IMG/VR virus record: IMGVR_UViG_3300050821_000727
Location: 1-52,886 of that record
From: a virus
Length of the DNA stretch: 52,886 nucleotides
Reading direction: 5' to 3' (one strand)
The position numbers and the translations under genes are program-made. Below the pieces are notes generated by a model. It saw only the letters and a program-made list of their open reading frames with translations, was not told the origin of the DNA and made no database searches. Shown in pieces: positions 43,650 through 49,845 of the stretch (its first letter is position 1; each line of letters opens with the position of its first letter).

Positions 43650-43777
43650 ATCCTAAACCCTCACACTAATCCCGCCTATACTATATTGCTGATAACGTAC
43701 ATAGTTACCCATGATTGATTGAAGCTGATAACGGAAGTAATACAACTGCTAAATCAATTAGTGTGAGGGTTTATGAT
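43650..43777. repeat. 21-bp inverted repeat with 86-bp centre
   Basis: The arms 43650-43670 and 43757-43777 are reverse complements apart from one base; the inner 16 bp are perfect (AAACCCTCACACTAAT). Two GCTGATAAC repeats lie between them. It may form a long hairpin or be a protein-binding site at an origin. Confidence 0.8.
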
Positions 43778-43831
43778 ATATACCACCCATAGTGGGATTT
43801 AAACCAATACAACAAGAAAGAACAACCAAAT

Positions 43832-44044
43832 ATGAAAATAGAAAAATATAGTGGCTCGGTCAAACCTAAAATAAACTTAAGCCGAAATATTATTAATCTA
43901 AAAGTTGGTGAGGCACTACGATTAACAACAGCGGCAGAGACGCTGTCATCAATAGGTCGTGCATATAATCTTTCATATAAATATAATTTCAAAATACAGG
44001 TTAAAATGGATGGAGACGATGTATTGATAATTAAAATTAAGTGA
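43832..44044 (+). CDS. Small basic protein, 70 aa
   Basis: A beta-rich, Lys-rich protein (MKIEKYSGSVKPKINLSRN ... NFKIQVKMDGDDVLIIKIK). It has AAAGAACAAC 6 bp before its ATG in place of a normal Shine-Dalgarno site. Its function is unknown. The gene after it starts 1 bp later. Confidence 0.65.
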   Translation: MKIEKYSGSVKPKINLSRNIINLKVGEALRLTTAAETLSSIGRAYNLSYKYNFKIQVKMDGDDVLIIKIK

Positions 44045-44045
44045 C

Positions 44046-44231
44046 ATGACACCCCAAGAATTTAATCGTCTCCTATCATTCCATCGCGCCAAACGATATG
44101 CTCCAAGAACTAATGCCATATCTAAGCGCTCTGCAAAGGCCAAAAGAACTGGCACGGGTCAATGGGTAAGAGGTTCACGAATTGTGTCAGAAGTTGGATT
44201 AGAGAAATTGTTCTTACCATTCCATAAATGA
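44046..44231 (+). CDS. Small very basic protein, 61 aa
   Basis: The protein is rich in Arg and Lys (FHRAKRYAPRTNAISKRSAKAKRTG), which suggests nucleic acid or ribosome binding. It overlaps the lysozyme-like gene by 4 bp. No family is recognised. Confidence 0.65.
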   Translation: MTPQEFNRLLSFHRAKRYAPRTNAISKRSAKAKRTGTGQWVRGSRIVSEVGLEKLFLPFHK

Positions 44232-44563
44232 AACTCTCAATCGTTATTTTATTGGCAATCATGCCAGCGATAGTAGCCAGTGGAGCAACATTAAATCAAC
44301 TTGCTATCGACCGGATTGCCAATGCTATTTACAGAGCAGAGGGTGGTAATAATACTCGTTTCCCATATGGTATCAAATCAATCAAGAATTGCCATAACCG
44401 CCGTGCCATTTGTATCAACACAATAGTTAACAACTACAACCGTTGGTCAGGTCGCGGCGATTTTATTGTTTATTTAGCAGACCATTATTGCCCAGCATCA
44501 ACAGATTTCATTGGTCACAAAAATTGGATAAACAACGTGAAGTATTTCTTAAGAAAGGATTAA
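44228..44563 (+). CDS. Lysozyme-like secreted endolysin candidate
   Basis: The 111-residue protein has a signal sequence (MKLSIVILLAIMPAIVASGA) then ANAIYRAEGG, with a candidate catalytic Glu, PYGIKS, NNYNRWSGRGDF and ADHYCP. This set occurs in a family of small phage and bacterial lysozyme/transglycosylase-like proteins. Export by Sec would let it act without a classical holin. It is in the early arc, far from the papain-like protein in the late arc, so two separate wall enzymes may exist. Confidence 0.75.
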   Translation: MKLSIVILLAIMPAIVASGATLNQLAIDRIANAIYRAEGGNNTRFPYGIKSIKNCHNRRAICINTIVNNYNRWSGRGDFIVYLADHYCPASTDFIGHKNWINNVKYFLRKD

Positions 44564-44564
44564 T

Positions 44565-44837
44565 ATGCTAATAGCAGTATGTGATGGTTGTGGAAAAGAA
44601 CTTCCAGTTAATTTGGAAAAAACATTAGACCATGACTCTATGCCTAATGAAGTTCCAGAACGGTTTTCTCTGACATTCAAGAGAGATTTTGGTTGTAGAA
44701 TACCAGAGGATGGAAAGCAAAATCATTATATTTGCTGTTCTGATGAATGTCGACGTTTGATTGACGGAGATAAACAATACGGAATTTTACGTTCACTTGA
44801 AGAAGTAAAATCTGGAACTTTTCCAACAAAAAGTTAA
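44565..44837 (+). CDS. Zinc-finger-like small protein
   Basis: The 90-residue protein has CDGCGKE near its start and CCSDECRRLI further on, a four-cysteine treble or ribbon arrangement. A good Shine-Dalgarno site (AAAGGA) precedes it. Such proteins may bind DNA or RNA. No catalytic motif is visible. Confidence 0.7.
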   Translation: MLIAVCDGCGKELPVNLEKTLDHDSMPNEVPERFSLTFKRDFGCRIPEDGKQNHYICCSDECRRLIDGDKQYGILRSLEEVKSGTFPTKS

Positions 44838-44841
44838 CACT

Positions 44842-45012
44842 ATGGAAACAGCAAAAACATTAGCAATTAAACATATCGGCATGAAACAATTTACGTTTCA
44901 TGTGAAACAACCATGGAAATCATCACCAACTAAAGTAACTCGTTTAGTAGAGTCTCACAAAATAGGACGAGTTGTTCATGCTGGTGGAACAAGAATAGGA
45001 GCATTCAAATGA
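44842..45012 (+). CDS. Small basic protein, 56 aa
   Basis: The frame runs from ATG 44842 to TGA 45010-45012 and overlaps the next ATG by 4 bp. The product is basic with KHIGMKQFTFHVK and RVVHAGG segments. It is unrecognised, but the coupling supports expression. Confidence 0.6.
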   Translation: METAKTLAIKHIGMKQFTFHVKQPWKSSPTKVTRLVESHKIGRVVHAGGTRIGAFK

Positions 45013-45422
45013 AGTTGTCAGATGCAAAGAAATACCTGCCATTCGTGCAAGCTGTGGCGGAGGGGAAAACTATACAATGGGCACATAAAGGAGCACAAGA
45101 CTGGCAAGATTGTAACGAAAATGTTTTTAATGGTTGGTTTACTCCACAAGACACTGATTTTGGTAGGCATTTTCGCATCAAACCCGAACCAAAACTTCGT
45201 CCTTGGAAGCCAGAGGAAGTGCCATTGCAAACATTTCCCTTTAGACTAAAGGAGTATCCTAATGATATACTATTTTCCATTGGCCACAACGAAAAAGGAC
45301 TAATTTTTGTAAGCAGAATTCTTGATATTCAAGTATATGACTATAAAACTCTCTGTGAATTAAGAGAGTATTCCTCTGACCACGGCAAAACTTGGCTTCC
45401 TTGCGGAATATTAGAAGAATGA
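45009..45422 (+). CDS. Conserved phage protein with RIKPEPKLRPW motif
   Basis: The 137-residue protein has LPFVQAVAEGKTIQ and then a RIKPEPKLRPWKPEEVP stretch, a pattern seen in many phage hypothetical proteins. Its beta-rich end has YDYKTLCELREYSSDHGKTWLPCG. The function is unknown in all cases known to me. Confidence 0.8.
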   Translation: MKLSDAKKYLPFVQAVAEGKTIQWAHKGAQDWQDCNENVFNGWFTPQDTDFGRHFRIKPEPKLRPWKPEEVPLQTFPFRLKEYPNDILFSIGHNEKGLIFVSRILDIQVYDYKTLCELREYSSDHGKTWLPCGILEE

Positions 45423-45628
45423 AAATTTTATTAGACAACAAAGAAGAAACTCGTACTGGTTATGGTTTTCTGAATTTCAATATGACTGTCAAACTAACAT
45501 TTTATCCTTTTGAATTTGTTATTTTGCCGTTTTTCATTTTGTCACGCTATAAAGAGCCATTTCAATACTACAAATGGTACTTCACATTTAGATGGCTATT
45601 TCTGTTTATAGTAATTTATCACAAATAG
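45419..45628 (+). CDS. Small membrane protein, 69 aa
   Basis: The ATG at 45419 overlaps the previous stop. The protein has two aromatic hydrophobic segments (FEFVILPFFILSR and FTFRWLFLFIVIY) and a short soluble start. It might be a holin or a membrane modifier. It ends just before a promoter gap. Confidence 0.65.
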   Translation: MKILLDNKEETRTGYGFLNFNMTVKLTFYPFEFVILPFFILSRYKEPFQYYKWYFTFRWLFLFIVIYHK

Positions 45629-45694
45629 TATTAATTGCAGATTACAACCGGTTTTAATAATTGATTAAACCACAATTTAGCCTATAATATAACA

Positions 45695-45710
45695 TGGCAT
45701 AGAAAATGCT
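45695..45710 (+). promoter_or_regulatory. Sigma-54-type promoter of 45803 gene
   Basis: TGGCATAGAAAATGCT with exact GG-N10-GC spacing. A start near 45722 gives an 80-nt leader containing AAAGAACAAC and a minimal ATG-TAA. Read-through would supply the genes up to the helicase and ligase. Confidence 0.85.
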
Positions 45711-45802
45711 ATGCTATATGTAGCGACTAAAGAAAGAACAACAATGTAAACTTCTTTCCTAACTGTCGGTAAACAAACAAAAACAAAGTAAGTTAATCAT
45801 AT

Positions 45803-46393
45803 ATGAGCGAAACAACTGTAAAATCACCCCTTGAAACTCCACACGTTGTTGAACGTAATGGAGTCTCTGAAACACTCAAATGCTTCATTGGTAAGCGTGG
45901 AGCGTGGGAAGGTAAACATTATCAAGCTCCACAGTTGGAGACTGATGGAACTGATAGCGCACCAGCAGAAGATAATATCTTCATGCGTGGTCTAACCTTT
46001 GTCGGCAAAACTAATCTCAAGAATTTCTTGAATGTTATCTTGCGCCGATTTGGTCAAGATTATGTTGAAGATGCTATTGGTACTGAAGGAACTCCTGAAG
46101 CTGGTATTTTCAATTTGGAACGCTTCTTGGCCTTCTGGAAAGAACTTCGTTCTTCTGCAATGAAGTTGTCCGAATTGAATGAAGCATATCAAGCTGCTGT
46201 TGCTGAATATACTTCTTTCACTGGTGGAGAACTTGTTGAGGCGTTTGAATCGGGTGACGTTACTCGTATCAAATATGCCAAGGATAAGATGGCATCTCTC
46301 AAAGGTACTCTTAATTCTCTGAAAGCAGAGTTTGAAGAGCGCAAGGCTCGTCGGAGCAAGGAAGCTGCTGCTGAAACGACTCAACCCGAATAA
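45803..46393 (+). CDS. Abundant-type unknown protein, 196 aa
   Basis: The protein is helical and acidic with a long C-terminal coiled coil (about residues 110-185, LSELNEAYQAAVAEY ... LKAEFEERKARRSKEAAAE). Its codon use is smoother and more GC-ending than that of its neighbours, as for a highly expressed gene. Its own sigma-54-type promoter and a hairpin after the stop support strong expression. It may be a nucleoprotein or structural helper; no family is recognised. Confidence 0.75.
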   Translation: MSETTVKSPLETPHVVERNGVSETLKCFIGKRGAWEGKHYQAPQLETDGTDSAPAEDNIFMRGLTFVGKTNLKNFLNVILRRFGQDYVEDAIGTEGTPEAGIFNLERFLAFWKELRSSAMKLSELNEAYQAAVAEYTSFTGGELVEAFESGDVTRIKYAKDKMASLKGTLNSLKAEFEERKARRSKEAAAETTQPE

Positions 46394-46429
46394 GGTTAAA
46401 AATTCTTGAAGAATAATAGTTAATTCATC

Positions 46430-46458
46430 GAGTAGATTATCTAGCAAATAGTCTACTC
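46430..46458 (+). terminator. Hairpin after 45803 gene
   Basis: GAGTAGA-T-TAT pairs with ATA-G-TCTACTC around a 7-nt loop. No T-run follows, so it is likelier an mRNA 3' stabiliser or partial terminator. Confidence 0.5.
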
Positions 46459-46473
46459 CATTGAGTAAATTAT

Positions 46474-47001
46474 ATGCAATTATTAAAACTATCGAATGAT
46501 GGAATGTTTGCAATGGTGGATGACGAAGATTTACCTCGTCTATCTTTGTATAGGTGGTGTGTGGCAGGTAAGTCTATTGGAAGAAGTTTCCAAATTCAGG
46601 TGGGTGCAATTCGAAAAAAGAAAACTGTTTGGGTTTCATTGGCCTCTGAAATAATGAGACAATACGGTCAAATGAGACAATACGGTCAAATGTTTGACCA
46701 CGCCGATAGAAATATATTTAACTGTATCAAAAATAATCTTAGGCCTACAAATAAGTCACAAAATGGAATAAATAGAGGTAAACCAAACTTATCGATTTAT
46801 TCCTCAAAATATAAAGGGGTAACTTGGATAAAAAGAGATTCCAAATGGAAAGCAAGAATTAAGTGTGGAAACAAAACCTATAACATAGGACATTTTATTA
46901 ATGAAATTGATGCTGCGAAAGCATATAACAAGAGAGCATATGAACTATTTGGAGAATTTGCTTATTTAAATACCAATGATGGCTCAAATGGCGGCGATTA
47001 G
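46474..47001 (+). CDS. HNH homing endonuclease with AP2 domain
   Basis: The 175-residue protein begins with a FAMVDDEDLPRLSLYRWC segment typical of this family. It continues with a short HNH-like stretch (MFDHADRNIFNCIKNNLRP) and ends in an AP2 DNA-binding domain (SKYKGVTWIKRDSKWKARI ... DAAKAYNKRAYELFGEFAYLN). An in-frame 18-bp tandem duplication repeats MRQYGQ just before the HNH part. These genes spread by homing and seldom serve phage growth. AT content is high. Confidence 0.85.
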   Translation: MQLLKLSNDGMFAMVDDEDLPRLSLYRWCVAGKSIGRSFQIQVGAIRKKKTVWVSLASEIMRQYGQMRQYGQMFDHADRNIFNCIKNNLRPTNKSQNGINRGKPNLSIYSSKYKGVTWIKRDSKWKARIKCGNKTYNIGHFINEIDAAKAYNKRAYELFGEFAYLNTNDGSNGGD

Positions 47002-47040
47002 GAGATTATTCTTAGTCGCCGCACCTTAGCTATTAATTTT
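46991..47040 (+). terminator. Hairpin at end of HNH-AP2 gene
   Basis: GCGGCGA (46991-46997) pairs with TCGCCGC (47016-47022) across the stop codon and is followed after a short gap by TATTAATTTT. It may end the homing gene transcript. Confidence 0.55.
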
Positions 47041-47496
47041 ATGTCAAAGAAAGAACAACCAACAATAACTCTACCTTTATCAGACTTTATTTGGTGTTTA
47101 ATTGGCGATGAAACAACTGGTTCTAGTTGTGCAACAGTAACGGAACAGACAGCCATTATACTCAATCACCTATTAAAAGATAGCTTACTTTTTAAAGTTG
47201 AGTTTAATGATAAAGAGGGCAAACCACTCAAATATCCATTACTATGGAGATATAAAGAATGGAAAACATCTTCTGATACGTATTATAGGCAGAAAAAATA
47301 TGCCTATGAGCAGCGGATTAGATTATTTATCAAGGAGAAAAATGTAGCTAATATAGCTCTTTCTATAATGAAAGAAACCAAAATGTCTATTGAACAAGCT
47401 AAACCAATAGCTATGAAACTATTAGAGAAAGGAAATATGGAAGTAATTAGCTATATGGGAGTGTCGAAACTAGTAACAAGAGAGGAAGAATTATGA
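47041..47496 (+). CDS. Hypothetical protein, 151 aa
   Basis: A helical protein with LPLSDFIWCLIGDE and a basic, aromatic middle (YYRQKKYAYEQRIRLFIKEK). The AAAGAACAAC motif lies at codons 4-7. It follows the homing gene and precedes the GC-rich block. No function is apparent. Confidence 0.7.
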   Translation: MSKKEQPTITLPLSDFIWCLIGDETTGSSCATVTEQTAIILNHLLKDSLLFKVEFNDKEGKPLKYPLLWRYKEWKTSSDTYYRQKKYAYEQRIRLFIKEKNVANIALSIMKETKMSIEQAKPIAMKLLEKGNMEVISYMGVSKLVTREEEL

Positions 47497-47532
47497 ACCA
47501 CCCTCAACCCAACAACCCATGAGCACTAAAAT

Positions 47533-47853
47533 ATGAACATACAACGATTAAGAAATCTCACAACTGGTCGTCTTCACACTGAGATGGGACACATCTATGA
47601 AGATTTGGAAACGATTACGGGCGAGCAAGGATTGATGACCCACATGCTACCACGGGAGTGCAAGGCAGTTGAGCCTTGGCTTCGTGAGCACGTTACCGAC
47701 CAGCGTTTTTGGGATGGTAAATATGATACGACACACATTGGAGAAATTGAACTGCCAAACCCATCTGAAACAGAACGCAAGGCCATGTTTGAGCGATACG
47801 CCGAACAACCAAACCCACTTACGGGCAAAGAAGTCATTGTTGTGAAGACTTAA
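47533..47853 (+). CDS. DUF7736-like phage protein
   Basis: The 106-residue protein has NLTTGRLHTEMGHIYEDLE, ITGEQGLMTHMLP and RFWDGKYDTTH, a conserved set in small phage proteins of unknown role. It is the first gene of a GC-rich block. No enzyme is implied. Confidence 0.75.
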   Translation: MNIQRLRNLTTGRLHTEMGHIYEDLETITGEQGLMTHMLPRECKAVEPWLREHVTDQRFWDGKYDTTHIGEIELPNPSETERKAMFERYAEQPNPLTGKEVIVVKT

Positions 47854-47885
47854 ACCCCCCACCCCACCGATAGGATGATGAGATT

Positions 47886-48314
47886 ATGACCAAAGAAACG
47901 CCTACGCTTATGCCGTGCCCGTTTTGCGGAGAATCTTGGGCAGTAGCTTATTTCAAAATTGTCAACGGGAAAGAAGTATGGCTAACGGCATGTGAATGCT
48001 GTCATTGTGACGGCCCTGTCGGAGATGGCCTGTCAAAGGAAGAATCAATTAAGGCATGGAACACCCGCACCGACCTCACCAACCGACAACCCGAAAGGAT
48101 AAATATGGAAAATGACAATCGAAAACTGGACGACGTAATCACGTCGCCTCCAGCAACTTGTTCAGCCTCACCGTTCAATCTGGTGGCAATCATTCTACTG
48201 CCAGTTTTTATCGCCTGTGGAATTTTCATGGGCGCATGGAAGGGGCTGCAACTGTGGTGTCACAATATGGCTCACAATGGCCCCGGAGAATGGACGCTTC
48301 GACTGCCGAAGTGA
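47886..48314 (+). CDS. Lar-like restriction-alleviation protein fused to membrane tail
   Basis: Residues 1-66 match Lar family proteins: LMPCPFCGES, ACECCHCDGPVGDG and EESIKAWNTRT, a zinc-binding fold whose founding member lowers EcoK restriction. At residue 74 a second ATG (48105) with its own GAAAGGA site opens a membrane protein (LVAIILLPVFIACGIFMGAW). The two are in frame with no stop, so this looks like a fusion of two adjacent genes, or two starts for one frame. The anti-restriction role is by family only. Confidence 0.75.
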   Translation: MTKETPTLMPCPFCGESWAVAYFKIVNGKEVWLTACECCHCDGPVGDGLSKEESIKAWNTRTDLTNRQPERINMENDNRKLDDVITSPPATCSASPFNLVAIILLPVFIACGIFMGAWKGLQLWCHNMAHNGPGEWTLRLPK

Positions 48315-48366
48315 GGCTGAACGACCCCGGTGAGCCATCGGGCGTCAAAAACCAGAAGCCAAATAT

Positions 48367-48684
48367 ATGAATGCGACAAACGAAAATCCAAACATCATTA
48401 TAATTGGAGGGGCCAAGCCCGATTGTGCTCCACTGGGCTTGTTAGACCCGCCCGACGAACTGAGAACAGAATCCGGGCTGCAAAAATACGTCGAACACGA
48501 GACGGTCAAACAAATCATCGAGGCTGAAATCTCACTCCACAAAAACGAGCTAAAAGGTAAAAGCGGACATGTCATTGAGTGGGAGCAAGGCTTCATAGCT
48601 GGCATGTATCACATCGGAAAAATAATGGAGAAAATACGGCGCACACCTCCGTCAGCAGGCGAAGGGTCTAACAGCCGGAGCTGA
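48367..48684 (+). CDS. Hypothetical protein, 105 aa
   Basis: A soluble acidic protein with a NIIIIGGAKPDCAPLGLLDPP start and a helical middle. GC-rich codons distinguish it from the AT-rich early genes. It is probably part of the same acquired block as the Lar-like gene. Unrecognised. Confidence 0.65.
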   Translation: MNATNENPNIIIIGGAKPDCAPLGLLDPPDELRTESGLQKYVEHETVKQIIEAEISLHKNELKGKSGHVIEWEQGFIAGMYHIGKIMEKIRRTPPSAGEGSNSRS

Positions 48685-48697
48685 CCTACCGCGAACT

Positions 48698-48793
48698 ATG
48701 GACACACAAGCGCACCAGACGTTACCGATTGACCCGCAGCGCCGTTTGAGGCTATTTCCTCAGACTGGCCCCAACGCGCCCCTGCAATTATGA
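48698..48793 (+). CDS. Possible 31-aa peptide
   Basis: A short frame from ATG 48698 to TGA 48791-48793 in a gap otherwise without genes. It is Pro- and Gln-rich. It has no clear ribosome binding site. It may be chance. Confidence 0.25.
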   Translation: MDTQAHQTLPIDPQRRLRLFPQTGPNAPLQL

Positions 48794-48821
48794 AAGTTTA
48801 CCAAGAAAAGGGAGAATGAGT

Positions 48822-49556
48822 ATGAGTGACCACAATGAACGAGCATGTACAAAATGTGGAAGTTTACTTCACCATGAAAACGATTGTAGTGACACACCAA
48901 GAACAGATTTTTGCATTCAAAATCACCAATTTAAATTGGGTTCAAAGCCATTGGCAGACTTGTCCCGCACCCTCGAACGCGAACTCGCCCAAGCGCGGAA
49001 GGATTATGATAATGAAAAGGCTATCAGAAAGTACTACCAGAATATCGTATATGAATCCACATGTATTCTTGATGTTGCTTTTGGTCGAAGCGTTAGAAAA
49101 GGAACGAGCATTCATACAGGCAATGCGAAAGAGCAATTAAAGGAAGTTCAAGAAAACCTAAAATATCTTGTTGAAGAACGCGACCAACTCCGCCAATCCC
49201 TAGCCGATGCGTTAGGTAGGGAGAAGTATTTAACTGAAGCTTTCTATAACATGGCAAATAACGGTGCAGATAGTATGGAAGGCGCAGATGCCATAGAGTT
49301 CAAGGTGGCCGAGGAAATAATGTGTCAAGGAATTGACCTACTTAAAATGGTTGGAATCAACTATGACCCAATTTCAGGACGAAAAGAGACAGTCAAAACA
49401 ACCTTCCTAACCCTCGAAGAATTGCGGACGTGGCCGTGTGGGTGTCAAAAGACGCGAAGGAACGCGATTGAATCCGGCGTAAGCGCATTTGATGCGGAAG
49501 AATTATTATGTCCACGCTGCCAACGCATTGAGGAAATGGAGAAAGGAACAAAATGA
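48822..49556 (+). CDS. Coiled-coil protein with zinc pairs at both ends
   Basis: ATG 48822 is favoured over 48816 because AAGGGAG lies 7 bp before it. The protein of 244 residues has CTKCGS near the start, SDTPRTD and a TLERELAQARKDYDNE coiled coil, then CGCQKTRR and LLCPRCQRIEEM at the end. Related phage proteins with SDTPRTD/TLERELA patterns are common and of unknown role. Confidence 0.75.
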   Translation: MSDHNERACTKCGSLLHHENDCSDTPRTDFCIQNHQFKLGSKPLADLSRTLERELAQARKDYDNEKAIRKYYQNIVYESTCILDVAFGRSVRKGTSIHTGNAKEQLKEVQENLKYLVEERDQLRQSLADALGREKYLTEAFYNMANNGADSMEGADAIEFKVAEEIMCQGIDLLKMVGINYDPISGRKETVKTTFLTLEELRTWPCGCQKTRRNAIESGVSAFDAEELLCPRCQRIEEMEKGTK

Positions 49557-49801
49557 AAAGTGCTGAGGAATGGGTTAAACTATTAGATGGCTCAACAGAA
49601 TCCACGGCTTTATTAACCATTCGAGGTATTAACGCCATCCAACTCGACGCAGCCAAAGCAGGAATGACGTTGGCGGCAAAACTTTGTAACAATGGCGATA
49701 TTCCAACTGAATTAGAAAGTAACATTGAACACGCAATCCTCACCGCTCGCGACAATCTCACCCTCTCCCAACTCCAAAACGAAAAGGATGAGTTGAAATA
49801 A
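49553..49801 (+). CDS. Small helical phage protein, 82 aa
   Basis: MKSAEEWVKLL, then a helix with IQLDAAKAGMTLAAKL, a pattern frequent in phage small proteins. It overlaps the coiled-coil gene by 4 bp. It is the last gene of the GC-rich block. No function is known. Confidence 0.7.
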   Translation: MKSAEEWVKLLDGSTESTALLTIRGINAIQLDAAKAGMTLAAKLCNNGDIPTELESNIEHAILTARDNLTLSQLQNEKDELK

Positions 49802-49817
49802 TCCGACCCTCCATGTC

Positions 49818-49829
49818 TTCCATATGGAA
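49818..49829. promoter_or_regulatory. 12-bp palindrome before helicase
   Basis: TTCCATATGGAA is a perfect palindrome 16 bp upstream of the helicase ATG. It marks the return to AT-rich sequence. It may be an operator; single copy. Confidence 0.4.
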
Positions 49830-49845
49830 TCGCCATAATTAATTT

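Larger units (their letters stand above)
42923..43831. other. Non-coding 0.9-kb region, possible origin
   Basis: No gene is convincing in either strand. The region holds a hairpin CATCACA/TGTGATG near 43170, a sigma-54-type promoter at 43369-43384, three copies of GCTGATAAC (near 43452, 43690 and 43723), and a 21-bp inverted repeat with one mismatch (43650-43670 and 43757-43777). These are features of a replication origin or a structured transcript. The gap lies within the early arc. Confidence 0.5.
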
